This document shows positions 26,943 to 36,164 of a stretch of 64,000 nucleotides of DNA, piece after piece. The notes beneath the pieces are model-generated. The model made no database searches. It had not been told where the DNA came from and saw only the letters and a program-made list of their open reading frames with translations. The stretch is from Clostridium sp. KNHs205. Lineage in GTDB: Bacteria > Bacillota > Clostridia > Lachnospirales > Lachnospiraceae. The DNA is taken from assembly GCF_000702945.1 (NCBI RefSeq), contig NZ_JNLE01000003.1:3333501-3397500 (forward strand), in the 5' to 3' direction. Numbering within the stretch: the first letter of the stretch is position 1; every line of letters begins with the position of its first letter. The position numbers and the translations under genes are program-made.

Positions 26943-27842
26943 ATGAAAATTACGGAATTTCCATCCCCCTTATTCAGAGATCCAATTTACGATGGTGCAA
27001 CTGATCCGGTAGTAATCTGGAACAGAGAAGAGGAATGTTATTATATGTTCTATACCCAGAGAAGGTCTGCTTCTGTACAAATAGGTGTATCCAGCATTCA
27101 TGGCTCCAAGATAGGAGTTGCTTCCTCAAAGGATTTAATGAAATGGCTGTATAGAGGAACATTGCCGGGACTTGATATTGAACCTGGGCACAATACCTTC
27201 TGGGCACCGGAAATCATTTATGCGTTGGGTGAGTATCATATGTATGTATCCTATATAGCCGGTATACCAACAGACTGGAATTATGAAAGAAGAATGCTGC
27301 ATTATACGGCAGGTAATCTATGGGAGTGGAAATATGCTGGTGAAATAGAGCTTTCTTCCAAGAGGGTAATTGATGCCTGTGTCTATGAAGTAGAAGATGG
27401 CCTGTTTAAATTATGGTACAAGGATGAAAATCATGACAGTCATACCTATGCTGCCATAAGCAGGGATCTGTATCACTGGGAAGTGACAGGAGAAGAAATA
27501 AGTGACTGTTCCCATGAAGGTGCCAATGTCTTTGAGTTTGGCGGTGTGAAATGGATGATTACGGATTTCTGGAAAGGCTTGGGGGTATACCGGTCAGAAG
27601 ATTTTACCCGTTGGAATCGCTGTAAGGCTGATATCTTAGAGAAACCAGGCGTGAAACTAATGGATACCGGAATCGGTCATCATGGGGATGTACTGGTAAT
27701 TGGTGATGAAGCATATCTGTTTTACTTCTGTCATCCCTTTGAAAAAGAGGAAAGTGACAGCAGAAAGGCAATTACAGCAGTACAGGCAGTGAGACTGACA
27801 ACAGACGGTAATAATTTATATTGTGAAAGAGATGAAGGATAG
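26943..27842 (+). CDS. GH43-like five-bladed beta-propeller glycosidase
   Basis: The 299-residue product has the features of glycoside hydrolase clan GH-F. Candidate catalytic residues are Asp21 in GATDPVVIW, Asp144 in RVIDACVYE and Glu192 in CSHEGANVF; repeated W-x-x-x-G and SxDLxxW motifs (SSKDLMKWLY, SRDLYHWEV, SEDFTRWNRC) mark the propeller blades. No signal peptide is seen, so it acts in the cytosol. The ATG at 26943 follows GAAAGGAG; the upstream extension is not needed. It ends only 3 nt before the response regulator gene, an unusual partner. Confidence 0.8.
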   Translation: MKITEFPSPLFRDPIYDGATDPVVIWNREEECYYMFYTQRRSASVQIGVSSIHGSKIGVASSKDLMKWLYRGTLPGLDIEPGHNTFWAPEIIYALGEYHMYVSYIAGIPTDWNYERRMLHYTAGNLWEWKYAGEIELSSKRVIDACVYEVEDGLFKLWYKDENHDSHTYAAISRDLYHWEVTGEEISDCSHEGANVFEFGGVKWMITDFWKGLGVYRSEDFTRWNRCKADILEKPGVKLMDTGIGHHGDVLVIGDEAYLFYFCHPFEKEESDSRKAITAVQAVRLTTDGNNLYCERDEG

Positions 27843-27845
27843 GAC

Positions 27846-28520
27846 ATGTATAACATTCTGATAGTGGAAGATGATATGACCATAGCTTCCTTGTTGCGGG
27901 AGAATCTGGTTAAATGGGGTTTTCAGGCGGTGTGTGTTTCAGACTTTAATAAAGTGGCTGAGACGGTTTTAGAGCTGTCTCCCCATTTAATTCTTCTGGA
28001 TATTTCCCTGCCCTTTTATAACGGCTTTTACTGGTGCAGTGAGATCAGGAAGAAATCAAAGGTGCCAATCATATTCTTAACCTCACATACAGAGAATCTG
28101 GATTTGGTAATGGCTATGAATCTGGGTGGGGATGATTATATCACCAAACCCTTTTCCATGGATGTGGTGGTGGTTAAGATACAGGCACTTCTAAGAAGAA
28201 CCTATGATTATTACGTGGAGAGTAAAACACTGGATATAAAAGGGGTATCACTTAATTTAGCAGATACCTGTCTGGAAACAGCCGGACGGGTTATAGAGCT
28301 TACCAGAAATGAATTTAAGATAATGAAACTTCTAATGGAGAATAAGAATCGGGTGGTATTGCGGGAAGAAATTATGGAGTGCCTGTGGAACAGCGATTGT
28401 TTTGTAGATGACAATACCCTGACTGTGAATGTAAACCGTTTACGAAAGAAACTGGAGGATATGGATTTAACAGATTTTGTACAGACCAAGAAAGGTATGG
28501 GGTATATGATTCATGATTAA
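27846..28520 (+). CDS. BceR-type OmpR-family response regulator
   Basis: The 224-residue regulator has a receiver domain (acidic pair Glu8-Asp9-Asp10, phosphoacceptor Asp52 in LILLDISLP, Lys in DYITKPFSMD) and a C-terminal winged helix (RNEFKIMKLLMENKN, TLTVNVNRLRKKLEDM). It overlaps the sensor kinase by 8 nt. With the kinase and ABC genes it forms a BceRS-BceAB-like module that senses and resists peptide antibiotics acting on cell-wall precursors. A TGACA-N4-TGTAA inverted repeat upstream of the ABC genes is its likely target. Confidence 0.92.
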   Translation: MYNILIVEDDMTIASLLRENLVKWGFQAVCVSDFNKVAETVLELSPHLILLDISLPFYNGFYWCSEIRKKSKVPIIFLTSHTENLDLVMAMNLGGDDYITKPFSMDVVVVKIQALLRRTYDYYVESKTLDIKGVSLNLADTCLETAGRVIELTRNEFKIMKLLMENKNRVVLREEIMECLWNSDCFVDDNTLTVNVNRLRKKLEDMDLTDFVQTKKGMGYMIHD

Positions 28521-29499
28521 GGATTATCTTAAGTACCGCATTAATCTTATATTGCTGTTGCTGATATTATGGATTATATTTCCCTTGGTCAGCTTTCTTT
28601 ATGATCATGAACTGATATCCATCCTTTATGCATTGATGCTCTTTTCCTTTATTGTACTGATTTATTTTGGAATTGATATTTATTTCTATCAGAAGAGATG
28701 GAGAAGGTTAAAGGTTATAATAGAGAATAAAAAGCTGGAACCTATGGAGCTGCCCCTTTCTTCTAATGCGCTGGAATTAAGCTATCAGGACATAATTACG
28801 AACCTTTATAATGATATGAAAACGAACCTGCTGGCCATGGAGAAGGATTACCGCGAGCAGATGGAGTATTATACTATGTGGATGCATCAGATCAAGACTC
28901 CTATAGCAGCTATGGAACTAACAATAAAAAACAGCCGGAGTTCTCTGGATAACAGGATTATAGAAGGAGAGTTGTTTAAGATAGAACAATATGTTGAAAT
29001 GGCACTGCAATATGTAAAGATTAAGAATCTGGCTTCCGACCTTGTAATCCGAGAATATGAACTTATAGAAATAGTAAGGACAAGTATAAAAAAGTATGCC
29101 TCACTTTTTATTAATAAGAAATTAAGCGTAACCATTGAACCTTCCAGCTTTTTTGCATTAACAGACAGTAAGTGGATTTCTTTTATAATCGAACAGCTAT
29201 TGTCAAATGCAATCAAATATACGAATAAAGGTGGAATAGCAATCTATACGGATGCAAACAAACTGGTAATAGAAGATACGGGTATTGGTATCAGACCGGA
29301 GGACCTTGAGAGGATATTTGAGAAAGGCTACACCGGTTATAATGGCAGGCTGGATAAAAAAGCCAGTGGTATCGGCCTGTATTTATCAAAGAAGGTTGCG
29401 GATGCCATTTCAATCCGTATTGTAATCAAATCAAAGCTTGGGTTAGGTACAAAAGCTATTCTTGAATTTCCCGAAAACCCCGTTGAAATATTTGATTAA
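28513..29499 (+). CDS. BceS-type intramembrane-sensing histidine kinase
   Basis: The 328-residue kinase has two closely spaced transmembrane helices (about 10-30 and 36-56) with almost no external loop, typical of intramembrane-sensing kinases. His125 in MWMHQIKTPIAAM is the phosphorylation site. The ATPase domain has an N-box (QLLSNAIKYT), a G1 box (EDTGIGI) and a G2 box (GIGLYLSKK). Such kinases usually lack their own sensing domain and detect flux through the partner ABC transporter, which is encoded next. Confidence 0.93.
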   Translation: MIKDYLKYRINLILLLLILWIIFPLVSFLYDHELISILYALMLFSFIVLIYFGIDIYFYQKRWRRLKVIIENKKLEPMELPLSSNALELSYQDIITNLYNDMKTNLLAMEKDYREQMEYYTMWMHQIKTPIAAMELTIKNSRSSLDNRIIEGELFKIEQYVEMALQYVKIKNLASDLVIREYELIEIVRTSIKKYASLFINKKLSVTIEPSSFFALTDSKWISFIIEQLLSNAIKYTNKGGIAIYTDANKLVIEDTGIGIRPEDLERIFEKGYTGYNGRLDKKASGIGLYLSKKVADAISIRIVIKSKLGLGTKAILEFPENPVEIFD

Positions 29500-29522
29500 G
29501 GTGTGTCCGAAACTTATAAATG

Positions 29523-29536
29523 TGACAAGATTGTAA
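29523..29536 (+). promoter_or_regulatory. BceR-type binding site
   Basis: TGACA-AGAT-TGTAA matches the TnACA-N4-TGTAA inverted repeat described for BceR-like regulators. It lies between the kinase and ABC genes, about 55 bp upstream of a TATAAT at 29590-29595, as expected for activation of the transporter promoter. Confidence 0.6.
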
Positions 29537-29674
29537 GTTTAAATTTATATATGTAATGTTAATCGATGGAAACAGGAGAAGCCTTTCGTTATAATTAATG
29601 CATAAGAACAGCTAAATTCTGGATTGTGAATTTAACGAAATAAAAACAGCAGTAAAATGAAAGGCAGGATCAAC

Positions 29675-30442
29675 ATGGAATTATTACAGGTTCAAAATCT
29701 TAAAAAAGTATACAGCACCAGATTAGGCGGACAGAAAGTCAATGCCTTGAATGATGTCAGCTTTGACATAGCAAAAGGTGAGTTCATTGCTATTATGGGA
29801 GCTTCCGGTTCCGGTAAGACTACCTTGCTCAATATTATAGCATCTTTGGATAAACCTACTTCCGGAGAGGTCTATCTGGAGGGGAAGGGACTTTCTGTAA
29901 TAAAGGACAGAGAATTGTCAGCCTTTCGAAGAACAAATCTGGGGTTTGTATTTCAGGATTTTAATCTATTAGATAATTTCTCGGTTAAAGACAATATCCT
30001 TCTTCCATTGGTACTTTCGGGAGAAACAGTAGAGTCAATGGAAGAAAGGCTTCTGCCTCTTGTAAAGCGGCTTGGGATAGAGAAACTCCTGGAGAAATTC
30101 CCTTATGAAGTATCTGGTGGAGAGAAGCAAAGAACGGCTATGGCCAGAGCAGTTATAACCAACCCCAAATTGATACTGGCAGATGAACCTACCGGTGCTT
30201 TGGACTCGAAAGCTTCTACACTGGTACTTTCTCTCTTCGAAGAACTGAACAAGAATGGCCAGACAATTCTTATGGTAACCCATAGTGCCATGGCAGCAAG
30301 CTATGCAGGAAGAGTTCTGTTCATTAAAGACGGGGAGCTTTTTAGTCAGGTATATAAAGGTACGGATAGCAAGAAAGAATTCTTTGATAAAATAGTCTCT
30401 AACCTGTCAGTGCTGTCAGAGGGAGGTGCTGACATTGGCTAA
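29675..30442 (+). CDS. BceA-type ABC transporter ATP-binding protein
   Basis: The 255-residue ATPase has Walker A GASGSGKTT, a Q-loop (VFQDFNLLDNFSV), signature SGGEKQR and Walker B LILADEPTGALD. It is most like the MacB/LolD/BceA group. The ATG at 29675 is preferred, with an AGG-rich SD upstream; the ATG at 29657 lies before it without SD. It overlaps the permease gene by 8 nt. Confidence 0.93.
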   Translation: MELLQVQNLKKVYSTRLGGQKVNALNDVSFDIAKGEFIAIMGASGSGKTTLLNIIASLDKPTSGEVYLEGKGLSVIKDRELSAFRRTNLGFVFQDFNLLDNFSVKDNILLPLVLSGETVESMEERLLPLVKRLGIEKLLEKFPYEVSGGEKQRTAMARAVITNPKLILADEPTGALDSKASTLVLSLFEELNKNGQTILMVTHSAMAASYAGRVLFIKDGELFSQVYKGTDSKKEFFDKIVSNLSVLSEGGADIG

Positions 30443-32441
30443 GAACTTTTACTTACGAATGGCAGCTGCTAACTTAAGAAGAGACAAAGGGATGTATGTT
30501 CCTTATGCCGTATCCTATATTATCTTTTCCGCCATTTATTTTATGGTAGTCACCCTTATGACAACTGACGGGTTAAAAAATGTTCCGGAAAAAGACAATA
30601 TAAAGACAATGTTTGCCTTAGGTATGATCATAATGAGTATAACCACGATCATATTCATGTTATATATCAACAGTTTCCTGATAAAAAGAAGAAAGAAAGA
30701 ATTCGGACTTTATGGAATACTGGGTCTTGAGAAAAGACATATAAGCCGTATTATTATCTTTGAGAACTTTATATTAAGCTTTATATCCCTGGTACTTGGT
30801 ATTGTATCCAGTTGTGTGTTCGGAAATCTGATATTTTTATTGCTGCTGAAAACTTTAAAGGTGTCTCCTGACAGCCATTTTTCCTTAAACTGGCAACCTT
30901 TTTCAATAACTACAGTGTTGTTTGCGATTATATTCGTCTTAACCACAGCATTTAATTTCATACAAGTAAGGACTGCTAACCCCATTGATTTGTTAAAAGG
31001 AGGGCAGGTTGGTGAAAAGAAAGTGCGATTTGTCCTGTTAAAGACCATGATAGGAACAGCTTTATTGATTGCAGCTTATTATATGGCGAATACCGTAAAA
31101 AATGGCGGTGCAGCTCTTAATCAATTTTTTGTTGCTGTTATTATGGTTATAGTGGCTACGAACTTACTGTTCCAGGCCGGAAGCCAGTTTGTTTTAAAGA
31201 GGTTAAAGAACAGGAAGAAATTCTACTATAAAGCAAATAATTTTATTGCAATCTCCGGATTATTCCACCGTATGAAGCAGAATGCTGCAGGTTTGGCTAA
31301 TATCTGTATTCTTTCAACCATGGTTCTCGTTACAATTTCCACCTGTGTTGCTCTTTATCTGGGACAGGAGGATATGTTAAAGTACAATAATCCAAATGAC
31401 CTTGAGATTATGGTACACGACCAGCTATCAGAGGAGAAGATAAACAGCATAAATGATATTATTGAAAAGGAAGCCAGTGAAAAAGGAATAAAGATTCGTG
31501 ATTTATATAAGTACTATAGGGCTACTTCTTCTGTGTTTTTGCTTAATGGTAGGATATTACCCTACAATAGTCCTGAAATTGACAGGAATATCCCCATGTA
31601 TGAACTATGGTCACACATTCGTGGACTGCAAGTGGTTCCTTTAGCAGAATACATCGCTGTAACCGGTGATAACCGGGAACTTGCAGATAATGAGGTATTA
31701 TTAGTAACGGATAAAGAGAATCTTGAAGTAATAGATACGAAAACCTTCGGTAAGGATTATGTTATAAAGGATACTTTAAGTGATACAGTCTTTAACATAG
31801 GAAAAAATACTCCCGTTACAGATATATTCCTTGTTACAGCTGATGAACAAAGTGCTGAAAAGCTCCTTGAGAATATTTATCAGCAAAAGTGGGATGATAC
31901 TAAGAGCTATAAGTTCGTTCTGAATATGGAAGGAAATGGAAAAGATCTGCTGGACTTTACCTACAGTCTTAAAGAGAAAATAGTAAGTGCTGCAGAAGAC
32001 AAAACAATTTCAATATCTTCCATTGACTTAAGACGTCAGGAGGATTACAGCCTTTTCGGAGGATTACTCTTTCTTGGGATTTTCTTTACTATCATGTTCT
32101 TATGTGCAACCGTTCTGATTATTTATTTTAAGCAGGTTTCAGAAGGTTATGACGATAGAGAAAGATATGAAATACTTCAGAAAGTAGGGATGGATGATAA
32201 GGAAGTGAAAAAAACCATAAGCAGGCAGATCCTGCTGGTATTCTTCCTTCCTCTTGCAGCAGCAGTGCTTCATCTTAGCGCTGCCAGACATATGATACTA
32301 AAAATGCTTGAATCCTTCTACTTGTTTGATACAATGCTTTCAACTGTCTGCATCATTGGTTCAGGTGTGATATTTGCTGTAATTTATGTATGTGTTTATA
32401 AGTTTACCGCAAGGACATATTACCGAATTATTAAATTTTAA
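30435..32441 (+). CDS. BceB-type ABC transporter permease
   Basis: The 668-residue permease starts at a TTG (30435) 8 nt after GGGAGG. It has an N-terminal helix, a first FtsX-like block (about 50-180), further helices, then a large extracellular region (about 310-540), and a second FtsX-like block of three helices at the C-terminus. That is the ten-helix layout of BceB, in which the external domain recognises antimicrobial peptides or peptide-bound lipid II cycle intermediates. Function is by family. It is followed by a terminator. Confidence 0.9.
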   Translation: MAKNFYLRMAAANLRRDKGMYVPYAVSYIIFSAIYFMVVTLMTTDGLKNVPEKDNIKTMFALGMIIMSITTIIFMLYINSFLIKRRKKEFGLYGILGLEKRHISRIIIFENFILSFISLVLGIVSSCVFGNLIFLLLLKTLKVSPDSHFSLNWQPFSITTVLFAIIFVLTTAFNFIQVRTANPIDLLKGGQVGEKKVRFVLLKTMIGTALLIAAYYMANTVKNGGAALNQFFVAVIMVIVATNLLFQAGSQFVLKRLKNRKKFYYKANNFIAISGLFHRMKQNAAGLANICILSTMVLVTISTCVALYLGQEDMLKYNNPNDLEIMVHDQLSEEKINSINDIIEKEASEKGIKIRDLYKYYRATSSVFLLNGRILPYNSPEIDRNIPMYELWSHIRGLQVVPLAEYIAVTGDNRELADNEVLLVTDKENLEVIDTKTFGKDYVIKDTLSDTVFNIGKNTPVTDIFLVTADEQSAEKLLENIYQQKWDDTKSYKFVLNMEGNGKDLLDFTYSLKEKIVSAAEDKTISISSIDLRRQEDYSLFGGLLFLGIFFTIMFLCATVLIIYFKQVSEGYDDRERYEILQKVGMDDKEVKKTISRQILLVFFLPLAAAVLHLSAARHMILKMLESFYLFDTMLSTVCIIGSGVIFAVIYVCVYKFTARTYYRIIKF

Positions 32442-32492
32442 TAATTAAATCCCAAAGTTTAATGCATCACAAATGTTATCTCGTTGTATAGA

Positions 32493-32539
32493 GATACCCC
32501 TGAAGTTTTCGGTTAATGAAAATGAAGGGGTATTTTTTC
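32493..32539 (+). terminator. Rho-independent terminator
   Basis: ATACCCCT and AGGGGTAT close a longer stem (GAAGTTTTC/GAAAATGAA), followed by a T-run. It ends the Bce-like operon. Confidence 0.85.
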
Positions 32540-32864
32540 GTGTATGCTTTATAAATCAAATGAATAAGACTGAAATTATACCGTGCAGTTGAATAAATAA
32601 AAACCCATTATAAAATGCTCAGACTATAATTTTTTAACCAGGTAGATTTACAGCCACTTAAGTGCCATGAAGGACTTTTCAATAAATAACTCATGATTAC
32701 AAACCAAGCTTACCTGGTATTTTCAAGCAATTACATCCTGTATTAGCTGTGATTATCGTTAGGTATGCTGTATTAATTTCTGGCATTTTGTGCTATACTT
32801 AAATTATTATTGCAGAAATCAAACAGATAGCTTATTTAACGGCTTGAATATGAAAGGTGTTCAT

Positions 32865-33545
32865 ATGTATTCATCGAAAGAAATCAGTGTATTTGATATA
32901 ATCGGCCCAAATATGATAGGGCCTTCAAGTTCCCACACTGCGGGAGCCCTAAGAATAGCAAGACTTGCTGCTAATATGGTGAAAAATCCTATTAAACAGG
33001 TAGTCTTTACGCTGTATGGATCCTTTGCCATGACATATAGAGGGCATGGTACGGACAGAGCTTTGGTAGCAGGAATTTTGGGATATGATACAGAGGATGG
33101 AAGGATTAAAGAATCTTTTCATTATGCAGAGGTTGCCGGATTATCCTATGATTTCATCATAAACAAGGAAGAGAAGGATCTTCATCCTAATACGGTTGAC
33201 ATTCTTATAATTGATGAAAAGGGAGAAGAAACCTCCGTTACCGGTATCTCCGTTGGTGGCGGAAGAGCAGAACTTAAGAAAATCAACGGTGTGGAGATAG
33301 ATCTGTCCGGTGATTATTATACGCTTGTGATCAAGCACAGAGATTTACCGGGTGTGGTGGCAGCAGTTACTCATATTCTGGGGCAATTTTCAATTAATAT
33401 TGCATTTATGAAGTTATACAGGGAAAACAAAGGTGCTATTGCTTATTCCATAATTGAAGCAGATGATATTATTGAAGAAGCAGTAATAGATGAAATAGAA
33501 GAATTACCCAATATATATCAAGCCTTTCTCATTGAAAAGCTATAA
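32865..33545 (+). CDS. sdaAB: L-serine dehydratase, beta subunit
   Basis: The two-subunit iron-sulfur serine dehydratase converts L-serine to pyruvate and ammonia. This 226-residue beta subunit has the IGPSSSHTAGALRIARLA motif near the N-terminus and an ACT domain at the C-terminus (YTLVIKHRDLPGVVAAVTHIL). The ATG at 32865 follows AAAGGTG; the longer reading upstream lacks an SD. It lies 21 nt before the alpha-subunit gene. Confidence 0.96.
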   Translation: MYSSKEISVFDIIGPNMIGPSSSHTAGALRIARLAANMVKNPIKQVVFTLYGSFAMTYRGHGTDRALVAGILGYDTEDGRIKESFHYAEVAGLSYDFIINKEEKDLHPNTVDILIIDEKGEETSVTGISVGGGRAELKKINGVEIDLSGDYYTLVIKHRDLPGVVAAVTHILGQFSINIAFMKLYRENKGAIAYSIIEADDIIEEAVIDEIEELPNIYQAFLIEKL

Positions 33546-33566
33546 AGAGTAGGAGACTAACAGAAG

Positions 33567-34439
33567 ATGGAATTTAAAACAGGAAAAGTGCTGCTTCAAT
33601 TGTGCAAGGAGAATCAAATTCCCATTTCTGAAGTTATGCTTCTAAGAGAAATGGAGATTAGTCAGACTGACAGGGACACGGTATTTTTAAGAATGGAACA
33701 TTCCTGGAATATTATGAAGGCAGCTGCCAAAGATGCACTTACCAGAAAGCTTAAATCCATGGGAGGCTTAATTGGCGGTGAAGCTTTAAAACTGACACAA
33801 AGAAGAATGTCCGGTGATCCTTCAGCTTGCGGAGGACTTATGTCAAAGGCAATATCCTATGCTATGGGTGTTCTTGAAGTCAACAGTTCCATGGGACTGA
33901 TTGTTGCTGCACCAACGGCAGGCGCTTCCGGAGTAATACCTGGTACCTTTCTTGCAATGCAGGAGGAGTATGGCTTTTCGGATAAACAAATGATCATGGC
34001 CCTGTTCCATGCAGGTGCTATCGGATATCTGATAACCTATAATGCAACCATTGCCGGAGCAGAAGGTGGTTGTCAGGCAGAGGTTGGCAGTGCATCTGCC
34101 ATGGCAGCATCAGCGGTTACAGAGCTGCTGGGGGGAAGCCCTGAGAGCAGTCTTCATGCTGCTACCAGTGCAATCTCTAATCTTCTGGGCCTGGTTTGTG
34201 ACCCAATCGGTGGTCTGGTGGAGGCACCTTGCCAGCAGAGAAATGCAATAGGGGTATCTAATGCTTTAATATCAGCAGAGCTGGCTTTGAGCGGAATTCG
34301 TAATGTAGTGCCCTTTGACGAAGCGGTTAATGTTATGTACCGTGTTGGGAAGGGGCTTCCGGGTGAGCTTAGGGAGACTGCTCTTGGAGGAATGGCAGCG
34401 GCACCAAGTGCTTGTGCTTTGTGTGGGCTTTGTAATTGA
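33567..34439 (+). CDS. sdaAA: L-serine dehydratase, alpha subunit ([4Fe-4S])
   Basis: The 290-residue alpha subunit carries the catalytic [4Fe-4S] cluster. Visible cysteines are in PSACGGLMSKA, EAPCQQRN and the C-terminal CALCGLCN. The family motifs MGLIVAAPTAGASGVIPG and AEGGCQAEVGSASAMAASA are clear. It is co-transcribed with sdaAB. Its natural terminator is probably the hairpin at 36384, now separated from it by a palindromic repeat and an IS element. Confidence 0.96.
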   Translation: MEFKTGKVLLQLCKENQIPISEVMLLREMEISQTDRDTVFLRMEHSWNIMKAAAKDALTRKLKSMGGLIGGEALKLTQRRMSGDPSACGGLMSKAISYAMGVLEVNSSMGLIVAAPTAGASGVIPGTFLAMQEEYGFSDKQMIMALFHAGAIGYLITYNATIAGAEGGCQAEVGSASAMAASAVTELLGGSPESSLHAATSAISNLLGLVCDPIGGLVEAPCQQRNAIGVSNALISAELALSGIRNVVPFDEAVNVMYRVGKGLPGELRETALGGMAAAPSACALCGLCN

Positions 34440-34699
34440 AAGATGGTTTTTCGCAGGGGGACGGTAAATTGTACAAACCAGAAAAAACTCATGCTTCGAT
34501 TCCAAGGTATAAGAAGTCCTAATTCTCTGGATATTTTGTGCTTGACATATAATAAAACAGAAACTCGCTGCGCTCAGACAATCTGTTTTATTATATAGCA
34601 CAAAATATCCAGAGAAAAGGACTTCTGTTATGTAGTGACTTTTGTCAAGTGTAAATTTTGAAGAAATCACTTTTGGGTTTTCCAATGTCTGAGAGCATA

Positions 34700-35040
34700 T
34701 GGAAAAAGCCTTAGACGTAACAGCTTCCGGCTTTGACCACTCTGTTATACGTGGATTGGTTACCACAGGTCAATGGTCCGCCGTGAGTTCTACTGTCTAA
34801 TGGCGTGAATCAAAGTATTTTATTACAATGTCACATAGAAGTCCCGTAGATAACTCGAACCATAAATGTTTTCTAAAGCTTCTTCCATATGTCCTCAGTC
34901 GTTGGTTGGGCAGATGGAAAGCTGACATAGTCTGCCTTACATCTGCTTAACTACCCTGCATGTTATCCGGCGGCTCCTGTCAAGGTCTCTTGCCGCTTTA
35001 GCGGTGCGAAGCAGCCTTGACCGGAGTTGCCAGATAACAT
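34700..35040 (-). ncRNA. Candidate bridge RNA (seekRNA) of the IS1111-type element
   Basis: This is the non-coding strand continuation just after the transposase stop. It includes a large hairpin (34960-35040) and, at 34785-34856, a stem GAGTTCTAC/GTAG-AT-AACTC enclosing an internal loop of 11 + 11 nt capped by a GTGA/TCAC stem. In RNA sense one loop side holds GGACUUCUA and the other AUUAGA, matching the two halves of the occupied target, both with the shared TCT/AGA. A second site (34741-34748) matches 8 nt of the element end. Position downstream of the gene is that reported for IS1111 members. The exact RNA ends are unknown. Confidence 0.6.
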
Positions 35041-35048
35041 ATCTCTTT

Positions 35049-36164
35049 TTATGCCATGTGATCTGTCATCAGACCCCATATGAAACAAGCTAATTCTCTA
35101 GCGACTGCTGTTGCTGCTACATTTCGATTCGTGTTATTTTTTAATGTCATCCTGTAAAACTTCCTTCGGAGTCTTTCGTTCGCTTTATCTGCATAGGCTA
35201 TTACTTGTGCAGAATTTCCCTTCTGTCTTCTCTTTAGATCTAACGACTTATGTCCGATGGCACCTCTTGTATAACTTTGTGCCGATTCTACTAAAAGCTT
35301 TCTGATATGAGAATTTCCAGCTTTGGTAATACCTATTCGTTTCTGCTTTTCTCCACTGGAATCTTCCCCGGGTACAAGTCCCAGGTAGGCAGCATATTTT
35401 TCTGCTTTGGCGAATCGCACAAAATCGCCTGTCTCAACTACAACAGATAATGCCGTATGTGTTTTTACACCTATAAAACAACGAAGCTTCTTCACTTTTT
35501 CCTGATACCTCTCACCGCAAGCCAGTTCCTCTATTCTTTGGTCAAACCTTGCAATTTTATCGGTAAGATATTCGTAGGTAATAAAATATTCCTCCAGACT
35601 TTCTTGTATAAGGCCACCCAGATTTAAAGATTTTAACCAATCTATATGCTTAAGGGTCCAGTAGTTTTTACCCTCTGTAAAATGAAACCCTTGCCGGAGA
35701 ACCAACGCCAGAATCTGTTGTTTTACGATTTTTAATGCTTTCTTGTTATCGTCACGCATACGGAGATATTCCTTTACCGCTTCGTCCTCTTCCGTTGGTA
35801 TATGCACCGCACTATAGGTGTGAAATGCGAGGCATCTGGCTATATTACCTGCATCCTTTTTATCTGTTTTAACCCGGTTTGTATTAGTTATTCCCATGGT
35901 TGTCGGTGCTAGTATGATACATTTAACACCATGGTCTGTCAGCTGATGATATAACGTATAGCCAAGACATCCTGCTTCATATCCACAAACAAAGGTTACA
36001 TCGTCTGTAAAACGAGCCCTTACCTGCTCCAGATATTTTAGAACCTGCCTATAATCAGGAGCTATCTTTTGGTGGTACTGAAGTTTATCCTCCTCAAATC
36101 TGTAGCAGCAAAGGTTGTAACTTTCCTTATGGACATCCATTCCGATATAAACTATACTATTCAT
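35049..36164 (-). CDS. IS110/IS1111-family transposase (DEDD/serine recombinase)
   Basis: The 371-residue transposase begins at the ATG 36164-36162, preceded by AAAGGAGG; the longer reading upstream lacks an SD. It has an N-terminal RuvC-like domain with Asp10 in YIGMDVHKES and a middle acidic region (VKTDKKDAGNIARCL). The C-terminal Tnp_IS116/IS110/IS902 domain has YLGLVPGEDSSGEK and GNSHIRKLLVESAQS, the latter with the probable nucleophilic serine. This is the enzyme class guided by bridge RNA. The gene is intact. Confidence 0.95.
   Translation of the reverse strand: MNSIVYIGMDVHKESYNLCCYRFEEDKLQYHQKIAPDYRQVLKYLEQVRARFTDDVTFVCGYEAGCLGYTLYHQLTDHGVKCIILAPTTMGITNTNRVKTDKKDAGNIARCLAFHTYSAVHIPTEEDEAVKEYLRMRDDNKKALKIVKQQILALVLRQGFHFTEGKNYWTLKHIDWLKSLNLGGLIQESLEEYFITYEYLTDKIARFDQRIEELACGERYQEKVKKLRCFIGVKTHTALSVVVETGDFVRFAKAEKYAAYLGLVPGEDSSGEKQKRIGITKAGNSHIRKLLVESAQSYTRGAIGHKSLDLKRRQKGNSAQVIAYADKANERLRRKFYRMTLKNNTNRNVAATAVARELACFIWGLMTDHMA

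Noticed and set aside
34272..34766. 164-codon minus-strand ORF at the sdaAA end and IS end
   Set aside because: It joins unrelated sequence (sdaAA antisense, palindrome, IS end) and is an accidental frame.
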